Shown here: piece by piece, positions 55,943 through 62,809 of the stretch
Layout of the letters: each line of letters begins with the position of its first letter
Numbering within the stretch: the stretch's first letter is position 1
Source: Yersinia pekkanenii
GTDB taxonomy: Bacteria; Pseudomonadota; Gammaproteobacteria; Enterobacterales; Enterobacteriaceae
Direction of reading: 5' to 3'
Length of the DNA: 62,809 nucleotides
NCBI RefSeq assembly: GCF_001152565.1
Contig: NZ_CQAZ01000023.1
Location: 19,622-82,430, forward strand
The notes under the pieces: model-generated
Told to the model about the DNA's origin: nothing
The model's database searches: none
The model's input: the letters and a program-made list of their open reading frames with translations, nothing else
Program-made: the position numbers and the translations under genes

Positions 55943-57424
55943 ATGCAGCCATTTATTACCCTGGAAAATATCAGTAAAACCTTTTATGGCGTTAAAGCGC
56001 TGAATAAGGTGGCCATGACCCTGTTACCGGGAGAGGTCCATTGCCTTGCGGGACAGAACGGTTGTGGCAAATCAACACTGATCAAGATTATCTCAGGTGT
56101 CTATCAACCTGATGCCGACGCTATCATGACAATTGATGGCAAGATCTACTCGACTTTGACACCGATTGAATCTGTCAGACTGGGGATTCAGGTGATTTAT
56201 CAAGACCTGTCGTTATTCCCCAATCTAACTGTGGCAGAGAATATCGCCATGAACTATTACCACCATCACCTGTGGGTGGATAAACGTCAGATGCGAGAGA
56301 CTGCCGAGCGGGTGATCGACAGCATTGATGCCCACCTCAATCTGGATGAGTTGGTTGAGAATTTACCTATCGCACAGAAGCAACTGGTCGCCATTTGCCG
56401 TGCGCTGGCCCAAGATGCTCGCCTGATTGTCATGGACGAACCCACTGCCTCTCTGACCCGACAAGAGGTTAACGGCTTACTGCGGGTAGTGCATGAACTG
56501 AAATCACGTAATATATGTGTGGTTTTTGTCAGCCACCGGCTGAGTGAAGTACTGGAAATTTCGGACCGCATTACGGTGCTGAAAGATGGCGATTGGGTAG
56601 GAACCTACCCGGCGGCCGAAGTGGATAACCCACGATTGGCCTGGCTGATGACCGGCATGAAATTCGATTTTCAGGTATTGCCCCCCTACAGAGCGGCCCT
56701 TCCCCCCGTATTGGCGGTGGAACAGCTCTCCCGCAGTAACGAGTATCATAATGTCTCACTGACTCTGCATCCCGGTGAGATTGTTTCATTGATTGGCTTA
56801 CTGGGTTCAGGGCGGACAGAACTCTGCCTGAGTTTATTCGGTTTGACCACACCAGAGTCAGGTACTATTCGCGTCAATGATAAGCCGATGTATTTTGCCA
56901 GTAACCGCGATGCTATTGCCGCCGGTATCGGTTATGTCTCAGAAGACAGGATGAGTACCGGGCTGATTATGGCGCAATCGATCCGTGACAATATCAGTGC
57001 CACCGTATTGCATCGGCTGAAAAATACCTTCCACCTGATGCGTACTGAACGAGTCGATACGCTGGTGGAGGATATGGTGAAGCACCTGTCGATTAAAATT
57101 GGTAACAGCGGCTTGCCGGTCAATACCTTATCGGGTGGGAATGCTCAACGTATTGCTATTGCAAAATGGCTGGCAACCGATCCGCAAATACTGATCCTCG
57201 ATTCCCCGACTGTCGGAGTAGATATCGCGAATAAAGCCGGTATTTATAATATTATCAATACGTTGGCAGCTCGTGGCATCGCGGTACTGATGGTGTGTGA
57301 TGAGATCGATGAAGCCTATTTTAACAGCCACCGTATTGTCGTCATGCGGGCCGGGCAGCTTGTGCAGGAGTTCTTACCCGGCAACAGCAGCGAAGCCGCC
57401 ATTGCAGAGGTAGTAAATGGCTAA
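55943..57424 (+). CDS. ABC sugar transporter, duplicated ATPase (CUT2 type)
   Basis: A 493-residue double ATPase of the RbsA/LsrA type. The first domain has Walker A GQNGCGKSTLIKI, signature-like ENLPIAQKQLVAICRALAQ, and Walker B LIVMDEPTASLTRQE. The second has the usual degenerate loop GLLGSGRTELCLSLFG, YVSEDRMSTGLIM, the signature LSGGNAQRIAIAKWLATD and ILILDSPTVGVD. I chose ATG 55943 with AGAAGAG upstream; the longer ORF start at 55868 lies in the spacer after the binding-protein gene. It overlaps the first permease by 8 bp. Confidence 0.93.
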   Translation: MQPFITLENISKTFYGVKALNKVAMTLLPGEVHCLAGQNGCGKSTLIKIISGVYQPDADAIMTIDGKIYSTLTPIESVRLGIQVIYQDLSLFPNLTVAENIAMNYYHHHLWVDKRQMRETAERVIDSIDAHLNLDELVENLPIAQKQLVAICRALAQDARLIVMDEPTASLTRQEVNGLLRVVHELKSRNICVVFVSHRLSEVLEISDRITVLKDGDWVGTYPAAEVDNPRLAWLMTGMKFDFQVLPPYRAALPPVLAVEQLSRSNEYHNVSLTLHPGEIVSLIGLLGSGRTELCLSLFGLTTPESGTIRVNDKPMYFASNRDAIAAGIGYVSEDRMSTGLIMAQSIRDNISATVLHRLKNTFHLMRTERVDTLVEDMVKHLSIKIGNSGLPVNTLSGGNAQRIAIAKWLATDPQILILDSPTVGVDIANKAGIYNIINTLAARGIAVLMVCDEIDEAYFNSHRIVVMRAGQLVQEFLPGNSSEAAIAEVVNG

Positions 57425-58439
57425 CCCTCAAGGTTTTGATAGAAAAAGTGTGAATAAAACCAGCTTGTTTAATAAAGAGCTATTAAAACGCCATGAAGTG
57501 ATGCTGGCATTCACTATATTGATTATTTCGACTTATCTTGCATTCACCAGTCCAGAATTCCTGACGCTTGCCAATATCTATGACCTGATAAATAACTATG
57601 CCATGTTGACCATTTTGGCCTGCGGTTTATTTATCGTGTTGATTTCTGGCGGTATTGATATTTCATTCCCGGCAATGACCATCATTTCGCAATATGTCAT
57701 GGTGACACTAATTGTGAAATTTGGGGGTAACTTCCCGGTCGCGTTCGCACTGGCGGGCGGCATTGGTTTGCTGTTAGGGCTGATTAATGCGCTGCTGGTT
57801 AATCGCCTGCGTGTGCCGTCCATCATTATCACCATTTCCACACTGAATATATTCTACGGATTACTGCTGTATCTCAGCCGTGGCATCTGGCTGTATAGCT
57901 ATCCCGAATGGTTCGAGCATGGGCCAATGTTGTTCTCCTTTACCGCGGCTGATGGCTATGACTATGGCCTGTCATTGCCCATTCTGACCTTGCTTATCAC
58001 TATCATTGTCACCGCTCTGCTGATGACTCGCACCAGTATTGGCCGCCAAATCTATGCCTTAGGCGGTAATCAGGAAGCCGCATCACGCATGGGTTTCAGC
58101 ATTCTTAAGCTACAACTGTTTGTCTACGGCTATATGGGCTTTTTGTCCGGTATCGCGGGGGTGGTGCAGTCCTATACCGTCTTAACCGTCGCGCCAGATT
58201 CCTTACTGGGTTATGAGCTGACCGTACTGGCAGCGGTGGTGCTCGGTGGCACCAGTATTATTGGCGGACGCGGCACGCTGACGGGAACCTTGCTAGGGGT
58301 GATTCTGCTAGCAATATTGCAGAATGGTTTGAATTTACTGGGGATTTCGTCGTACTGGCATACCGTGGTTATCGGTCTGGTGATTGTCATCAGCATCAGT
58401 GTAACAGCCTGGGGCCAACGTCATAAGGTGGGAATATAA
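57417..58439 (+). CDS. ABC sugar transporter, permease 1 (CUT2 type)
   Basis: A 340-residue inner-membrane permease with 8-10 hydrophobic segments. It carries the family motif DISFPAMTIISQYVMVTL after the third helix. The cytoplasmic EAA-like loop is TSIGRQIYALGGNQEAASRM, which contacts the ATPase; LAAVVLGGTSIIGGRGTLTG comes near the end. It overlaps the ATPase gene by 8 bp and lies 2 bp before permease 2. Confidence 0.92.
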   Translation: MANPQGFDRKSVNKTSLFNKELLKRHEVMLAFTILIISTYLAFTSPEFLTLANIYDLINNYAMLTILACGLFIVLISGGIDISFPAMTIISQYVMVTLIVKFGGNFPVAFALAGGIGLLLGLINALLVNRLRVPSIIITISTLNIFYGLLLYLSRGIWLYSYPEWFEHGPMLFSFTAADGYDYGLSLPILTLLITIIVTALLMTRTSIGRQIYALGGNQEAASRMGFSILKLQLFVYGYMGFLSGIAGVVQSYTVLTVAPDSLLGYELTVLAAVVLGGTSIIGGRGTLTGTLLGVILLAILQNGLNLLGISSYWHTVVIGLVIVISISVTAWGQRHKVGI

Positions 58440-58441
58440 CC

Positions 58442-59407
58442 ATGTCAAAAACAACTCAGCGGGATCATACCGAACGCTGGCTGATTGCCCTGCTGGTGCT
58501 GGTCAGCATGATATTCAGCGTGTTTATCCCACACGTGTTCTGGTCGGCGGCTAACTTCCAGTCCATTGCCTCACAAATCCCTGTCGCCGGTGTATTAACG
58601 CTGGCCATGGCGATTACTATGCTGACTGGGGGCATTAACTTATCAATCATTGCTACCGCCAATGCCAGTGCACTGGTAATGGCGTGGGTTTGTACTCATC
58701 TGGACCCAACGTTCAGCTCAATGATGCTGATGCTGTTGGCCGGTGCCTCGGTGGCATTAGTGGTCGGGGTTATTAACGGGGTGCTTATTTCGATTGTGCG
58801 GGTATCTCCTATTTTGGCCACCCTGGGCATCATGACCTTACTCAAAGGCGTGAATGTGCTGATCTCCAAAGGCTCGGCTATTTCTAACTTCCCGAACTAT
58901 GTGCTGGCATTGGATCGCAATAACTTTCTTGGCGTGCCGCTGCCGCTTTATCTGTTTATCGCGGTAGCACTGATTATCTGGCTGATACTGGCCAAGACCC
59001 CATTGGGCCGCCAAATCTATCTGTCCGGCTCTAATGAAAAAGCCACCTTCTTCTCAGGGATCAATGCTCGCCGCACACTGATTTGGGTGTATGTGATTTC
59101 ATCACTGCTGTGCGCCGTGGCAGCATTGCTGATGATGTCAAAACTGAACTCGGCCAAAGCCTCATATGGCGAATCACTGTTGCTGATCACTATTTTGGCA
59201 ACGGTGCTGGGTGGGGTAAATCCCGATGGTGGATTCGGTAAGATTTTTGGTATTGTCCTGGCGCTGTTCCTGCTGCAAATGCTGGAAAGCGGGCTGAACA
59301 TCATGGGTGTGAGTAGTTATATCACTATGGCGTTGTGGGGTTCATTACTGTTGGCGTTTATCTTCGTCAAAGGCATTAATATTGCGGCATTGCGTTTCTT
59401 GCGTTAA
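58442..59407 (+). CDS. ABC sugar transporter, permease 2 (CUT2 type)
   Basis: A 321-residue permease, the partner of permease 1 in a heterodimer. It shows AGVLTLAMAITMLTGGINLS, the EAA-like KTPLGRQIYLSGSNEKATFF and LATVLGGVNPDGGFGKIFG. It ends the operon; a strong terminator follows 23 bp later. No kinase or isomerase gene accompanies the operon, so the transported sugar cannot be inferred from context. Confidence 0.92.
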   Translation: MSKTTQRDHTERWLIALLVLVSMIFSVFIPHVFWSAANFQSIASQIPVAGVLTLAMAITMLTGGINLSIIATANASALVMAWVCTHLDPTFSSMMLMLLAGASVALVVGVINGVLISIVRVSPILATLGIMTLLKGVNVLISKGSAISNFPNYVLALDRNNFLGVPLPLYLFIAVALIIWLILAKTPLGRQIYLSGSNEKATFFSGINARRTLIWVYVISSLLCAVAALLMMSKLNSAKASYGESLLLITILATVLGGVNPDGGFGKIFGIVLALFLLQMLESGLNIMGVSSYITMALWGSLLLAFIFVKGINIAALRFLR

Positions 59408-59430
59408 CGCCGAGGTAAAGGGATAGCAAC

Positions 59431-59463
59431 GAGAAAGGCTGGCATTGATTGCCAGCCTTTCTC
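59431..59463 (+). terminator. Rho-independent terminator of the ABC operon
   Basis: GAGAAAGGCTGGCA and TGCCAGCCTTTCTC form a 14-bp perfect stem with a 5-nt loop; the stem's own A/T ends supply the T-rich tail. Confidence 0.9.
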
Positions 59464-59620
59464 TTAATAACAACCCTATTTTGTCGCACTGAGACTGGCG
59501 GACGACTGCACCGACGGCTTACGCACTTGTGTTTGAAACAAAGAGCGACCCATTCGGTACATTTCCCCGCTTATTAACCTTGTCAGTAGCCTGAAAACGC
59601 GACCCTACGTCGGGTCAATA

Positions 59621-59938
59621 TTACTTAACTTCGCCCATCGCTTTCAGCTTTTTCGACAGCTCACGGCGTTCTTTAGACAGTTCGGCGGTTTTGATGGTGT
59701 ATTCATCGACACGATCTTCGTAAGCAGTGCGCATATCAGCGATAATGGCCTGGATTTCTTCAACGCTCATGCCTGGTTTGATGTAATCACTCAGGTTATC
59801 AAGCAACAGAACGCGTTTTTTGTTATCACGAATTTTCTTTTCGTTATCAATGAGTTCACGCTGCAACTGATTTTTTCGACGAAACATACGCACAAACTCC
59901 AAAACGTCCTGGAAAGTCGGCTTAATTGCATTATCCAT
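59621..59938 (-). CDS. yeeX: YeeX family protein (DUF496)
   Basis: A 105-residue highly charged, coiled-coil protein nearly the same as E. coli Yee[41 protein letters not shown] and [19 protein letters not shown]. It belongs to DUF496, whose function is unknown to me. In E. coli yeeX is a few genes from sbcB, and a remnant of sbcB lies 2 kb to the right here, so this is conserved backbone. Confidence 0.95.
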   Translation of the reverse strand: MDNAIKPTFQDVLEFVRMFRRKNQLQRELIDNEKKIRDNKKRVLLLDNLSDYIKPGMSVEEIQAIIADMRTAYEDRVDEYTIKTAELSKERRELSKKLKAMGEVK

Positions 59939-60092
59939 TTTTACACCTTCACTTAAGTTTTACACAAATTCAATTGCTGGTGACCAGGCTACCTGCACCA
60001 TACCGCTTTGCCGTACCTGATGACAAGATTCATTGACTTATCTTACCTGCTTTACCCGCCAGACAGAAATATCATCTGCCTGATTTCCATGT

Positions 60093-60219
60093 TATACCCA
60101 AAGTTATTGGAGTTGCAGGTAGGCAGCCAACCAACGAATCCCGATGAACTTACTCAAGTAAGTGATTCGGGTAAGTGCGAGCAGCTAACAACCCTGCGGC
60201 TTCAAGTACGAAGGGGATA
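60093..60219 (+). repeat. ERIC (enterobacterial repetitive intergenic consensus) element
   Basis: A 127-bp element starting TTATACCCAAAGTTATTGGA and ending GTACGAAGGGGATA, with the central CTTACTCAAGTAAGTGATTC palindrome. This is the imperfect long inverted repeat of the ERIC family at its canonical length, common in Yersinia. It sits between yeeX and the small gene at 60222. Confidence 0.93.
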
Positions 60220-60221
60220 GG

Positions 60222-60452
60222 TCACCTGCGCAGAGTCATATTAATCAAAGTGTCTAACTCCTCAAGCTGTTTGGTCAACCCCATGGTCAACCCCATGCTT
60301 AACCAAACATAGCCATAAATCGGCGTGTCTACCTGTTGTTCCTGCATTACCACCTGCATCAGGGATTTTAATGCACTGGCAATCTCGCTTAATTCGGCGG
60401 CAACTTCCCGCCCCCTGTCACCAAGCGGGGGAATGTGCTTATTTAAAATCAA
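60222..60452 (-). CDS. Small unknown protein coupled to the SDR gene
   Basis: A 76-residue helical protein, not recognised. It would start at a TTG that overlaps the last codons of the upstream SDR gene by 14 bp; no good ribosome-binding site is visible, so expression would depend on coupling. It has no membrane segment; the middle reads ALKSLMQVVMQEQQVDTPIY. A short duplication (LSMGLTMGLT) reflects a 12-bp tandem repeat near 60282-60300. It ends directly next to the ERIC element. Confidence 0.5.
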   Translation of the reverse strand: MILNKHIPPLGDRGREVAAELSEIASALKSLMQVVMQEQQVDTPIYGYVWLSMGLTMGLTKQLEELDTLINMTLRR

Positions 60453-61548
60453 CCGCCATTTGTTGCTGAATAGTCATGCCAAAGCTGGACTCCACGCAGC
60501 AGGAAATATAATCAGTAAAACGCGGCGATCTTGGCATACCCAAACTGAGCAATCGTTCATTACTGAACCGTACATTTAGCACCGCAAAAGAACCATATAA
60601 CCGCATCGCTTTCAGCATCAAGCGCTCATTGCAAGGGCCGAAAATCTCTTTCAGTTGTTTACGCATTTGCACTAAAACATCATATTCTACTTGGCGATAA
60701 TCTGTACCCATCGGTTTTTGTTGGGCAGCCAATGACATTGCCTGATCAATTTCAGCAAAACTGACGCTGTCATTTTCTCCGGCTGAAATATGATAGATAT
60801 TTTCAGGTAAGTTTGGGTGCTGCAAAATACACAATAAAGCATCGGCGCAATAATCAACTGGAATAACATCAATATAGTCATCCAGTGAGCACATAAACTT
60901 ACGCAGCATTAATGCCATCCGAAATACCCAGAAAATACTACCGGATGGCTGGCACCCCAAACGAGTATGTCCTACAACAATCGATGGTCGGGCCAATACC
61001 AATGGCAAAGTCGGGCACTGCTCAGCCAGCAAGCGCTCAATGGCCGATTTGGACTTGGTATATTCAACTAAATGCGCATCATCTTGTACCGATAATACCC
61101 GCTCACTCACCACAGTATCGGCATCAGGCGTGCAGGACATCGCGGTGCCTACATGGACAAACTTTTGTAAACCGGCCACCTGCGCCATTCTTTTACCAAA
61201 GGCTAATGTGCCCACTACATTCACTTTCCAGATTAATGGGTTATTACCAAATGATGCTACCGCAGCACAGTTAATAACATGGGTTACATCGTCAATGCGC
61301 GGGTCATAAGTAAAACTCTCCGGCTCAGCTAAATCACCTAATAAAATATGACGGGTATCTATTTTATTCAACTGCCCGCTGGGAAGATAAAACTTCGCCA
61401 TATTCTCTCGAATACGGGTGAGTCCCTGTTCCGGTGTATTGGCCCGGACTAATAATAAATAATTAAAATCTGAGTTTTCCAACAATAACTTTTCGAGCAC
61501 TGCACCGCCCAAAAAACCGGTAGCACCGGTTAACAGAAGTGTTTTCAC
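60439..61548 (-). CDS. SDR-family thioester/fatty acyl-CoA reductase-like protein
   Basis: A 369-residue extended short-chain dehydrogenase. The N-terminal nucleotide-binding loop is LLLTGATGFLGGAVLEKLL (GxxGxxG), followed by LLLVRANTPEQGLTRIRENM and HVINCAAVASFGNNP. The catalytic YTKSKSAIE (Tyr-x-x-x-Lys) and LPLVLARPSIVVGHTRLG follow. This is the NAD_binding_4 pattern of fatty acyl-CoA reductases and carrier-protein thioester reductases. I prefer GTG 61548 (VKTLLLTG) with GGGA upstream over the GTG at 61560. No carrier protein or synthetase is adjacent, so the substrate is unknown. Confidence 0.75.
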   Translation of the reverse strand: MKTLLLTGATGFLGGAVLEKLLLENSDFNYLLLVRANTPEQGLTRIRENMAKFYLPSGQLNKIDTRHILLGDLAEPESFTYDPRIDDVTHVINCAAVASFGNNPLIWKVNVVGTLAFGKRMAQVAGLQKFVHVGTAMSCTPDADTVVSERVLSVQDDAHLVEYTKSKSAIERLLAEQCPTLPLVLARPSIVVGHTRLGCQPSGSIFWVFRMALMLRKFMCSLDDYIDVIPVDYCADALLCILQHPNLPENIYHISAGENDSVSFAEIDQAMSLAAQQKPMGTDYRQVEYDVLVQMRKQLKEIFGPCNERLMLKAMRLYGSFAVLNVRFSNERLLSLGMPRSPRFTDYISCCVESSFGMTIQQQMAVDFK

Positions 61549-61890
61549 TATGAATCCCACTAATTATATTCAGTAGGCGGATTGTATGAATAGCTAAGTA
61601 AACGGTAGGTAAATATTAGTTAGAACGACCCATTTAGATAGAAACATAATTATTTCAAAATAAATCTGGCAGCAAGAAACCGCGACTTAAGCTAATTCTA
61701 GCCCAAATAATGAATGTCTGAACATTTCATAACCCGTTGATTGTTTGATAATAGTGACAAAATTAACGTCTTCCTGAGCTGAAATGGTATTCTTAAGCCT
61801 ACGTCATCGGCCGCTGCGAATGAGCTATCTCCGGTAGAAACCAGCCTGTCATACAGCATGACCATAGTGAATTAAGGGTTAAAAAGAATA
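61549..61890. other. Intergenic region upstream of the SDR gene and sbcB
   Basis: AT-rich; it should hold the diverging promoters of the SDR gene (left) and sbcB (right). No ORF, RNA gene or repeat recognised. Confidence 0.5.
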
Positions 61891-61938
61891 ATGTCAGATA
61901 AAAATAAGCAGCCAACATTCTACATTCACGATTATGAA
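61891..61938 (+). pseudogene. sbcB: First 16 codons of sbcB (exonuclease I), cut by an integrated element
   Basis: ATG at 61891, after GGG and an A-rich spacer, encodes MSDKNKQPTFYIHDYE, which matches the N-terminus of enterobacterial exonuclease I (HDYE carries the first catalytic Asp and Glu). After Glu16 the native TFG..PALDRPAQF is absent; the frame runs into AT-rich DNA and stops at 61968. So foreign DNA begins at about 61939, and the 3' part of sbcB, or a duplicated 5' end, should lie at the other end of the element outside the window. Confidence 0.85.
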
Positions 61939-62095
61939 ATAAACCACATAACACAATGTAATCAATAGATTTAATTTTAACAAAACTTACATTATGTACT
62001 CAGTTATGTACTCAATTCGTTCGCGAAATCTTTGGAATGTTATCAATATCTCCACCTCGCAACCAAGAAACAGATTGAATTGCCCCTTGCCAATG

Positions 62096-62111
62096 CTGTA
62101 TAAATGAACAG
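62096..62111 (+). promoter_or_regulatory. LexA (SOS) box
   Basis: CTGTATAAATGAACAG matches the LexA consensus CTG(T)-N8-(A)CAG with both conserved triplets. It lies 20 bp before the ATG of the next gene, which has GAGGTG as ribosome-binding site, so the two-gene unit downstream should be induced by DNA damage. Confidence 0.8.
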
Positions 62112-62131
62112 TAACTTAGCGAGGTGATACC

Positions 62132-62407
62132 ATGGCAAGAAATCCTAAAGATGAGTTTACCGGGATGCGAGAGCTGACTTCTTTTGATACAGCTCACAGC
62201 GCCTTTGGTGAGTTCATTATCATGCGTTCGTCATTCACTGATACTCTCACCGGCTTTAGGCAGATTGAACCAGAGCATTACCCAGACCAACAAGTCATGA
62301 TTCGTTTGGATGCCGCCAAAAAGCTGATTAGAGAACTACAGAAGCGAGTGGACTATATCGAGTCTGGTATTGAGGATGTTAATACCAAAACCCGCTATCA
62401 CAGCTGA
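62132..62407 (+). CDS. Small BssS-like protein, SOS-controlled
   Basis: A 91-residue protein with no membrane segment. The pattern DTAHSAFGEFIIMRSSF, then QQVMIRLDAAKKLIRELQKR and VDYIESGIEDV, recalls small BssS-type proteins (biofilm regulator family) often found in prophages; the match is weak and I give no gene symbol. It follows a LexA box and a good ribosome-binding site and is 10 bp before dinI, so they form a damage-inducible pair. Confidence 0.6.
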   Translation: MARNPKDEFTGMRELTSFDTAHSAFGEFIIMRSSFTDTLTGFRQIEPEHYPDQQVMIRLDAAKKLIRELQKRVDYIESGIEDVNTKTRYHS

Positions 62408-62417
62408 GGGAAAAAAT

Positions 62418-62663
62418 ATGCTACGTGTTGAAGTGACCATAGATAAGCTGAATATTAAAAAATTCCCCGTTGGGTACTCTGATGCTCTAACGGAAGAACT
62501 GGATAAACGACTCAGTAGGAAGTTTGGCGAGGTCGATGTGAAAGTGAGGTTCGCTGGTGCTGATGGGTTAACCGTGCTGGGCGGGGCTAGCGAGGATAAG
62601 AAGACTGTCGAAGAGATTTTACAGGATACGTGGGAAAGCGCTGATGATTGGTTTCAGCCTTAA
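62418..62663 (+). CDS. dinI: DinI-family protein
   Basis: An 81-residue DinI homologue: MLRVEVTIDKLNIKKFPVGY at the start, VKVRFAGADGLTVLGGASED in the middle and the conserved EEILQDTWESADDWF acidic C-terminal helix, which in E. coli contacts RecA filaments and tunes SOS induction. I chose ATG 62418 with GAGGG upstream over the longer ORF start inside the previous gene. Prophages often carry such copies near an attachment site. Confidence 0.92.
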   Translation: MLRVEVTIDKLNIKKFPVGYSDALTEELDKRLSRKFGEVDVKVRFAGADGLTVLGGASEDKKTVEEILQDTWESADDWFQP

Positions 62664-62781
62664 TACTTCTGAGAAATATTTCCAGGAATATTTTGTTGTC
62701 GCTGATCCCCTCGGGTTGACAGAGCTGCAACTAACTGTAAAACCGGTTGACGCGAAATAACTCACTACATGCATGAATTGA

Positions 62782-62803
62782 CCGGGCCATTAAGCCCGGC
62801 TTT
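62782..62803 (+). terminator. Probable terminator after dinI
   Basis: CCGGGC-6 nt-GCCCGG followed by CTTTG. It lies about 120 bp after dinI. A short T run makes it moderate in strength. Confidence 0.65.
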
Positions 62804-62809
62804 GATTGT

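Overview
The window looks like chromosomal DNA of a Yersinia species or a very close relative. Support comes from a type I-F CRISPR repeat of the Yersinia kind, a 127-bp ERIC element, YeeX/ArgG/SbcB sequences of enterobacterial type, and a late-cobalamin locus with cobD and pduX. This rests on recognising sequences by eye, not on a database search.

Layout. 1-707: a type I-F CRISPR array (12 repeats visible, running off the left edge), leader on its right, no cas genes in the window. 1.1-10.3 kb: cheV; a small sugar-type locus (DeoR regulator, broken HAD phosphatase, TIM-barrel-like enzyme, PTS EIIC-like permease); a scar joining a rhodanese fragment to a DUF2938 fragment; a MATE exporter; and argG.

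10.4-43.0 kb: a complete type VI secretion system (T6SS) in two divergent arms. The left arm (minus strand) is tssH, then a chaperone-usher fimbrial operon, then tssB, tssC, hcp, tssJ, tssK, tssL-OmpA, tssM, vgrG, PAAR, an unknown gene, tagJ and tssE. The right arm (plus strand) is tssF, tssG, tssA, a fimbrial tip-adhesin-like gene, a Skp1-type GlcNAc-transferase-like gene, a DotU-like gene, an IcmF/OmpA-like gene and an Eag-type chaperone. All 13 core tss genes are present. The fimbrial genes are spread over both arms, so the two machines appear to be inherited as one island. A LuxR-type regulator closes it at 43.7 kb.

43.7-46.6 kb: an AT-rich, decayed stretch with a 5'-truncated nucleoside permease and an invasin-like Ig-domain fragment. 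46.6-54.5 kb: cobalamin late synthesis, with cbiB-cbiP-cobU-cobS-cobC-cobT leftward and cobD-pduX rightward. Together they make the aminopropanol side arm and the lower nucleotide loop and join them to cobyric acid. 54.9-59.4 kb: a complete CUT2-type sugar ABC importer ending in a strong terminator.

59.6-62.8 kb: yeeX, an ERIC element, an SDR/acyl-CoA-reductase-like gene with a small coupled gene, then the first 16 codons of sbcB. The sbcB reading frame stops abruptly and is followed by a LexA box, a small BssS-like gene and a dinI-like gene. This is the signature of one end of a prophage or similar element integrated in sbcB.

The most interesting material is the composite T6SS-fimbria island with its embedded glycosyltransferase, the Thr/Pro repeat tail of VgrG and the second, degenerate TssL/TssM-like pair.
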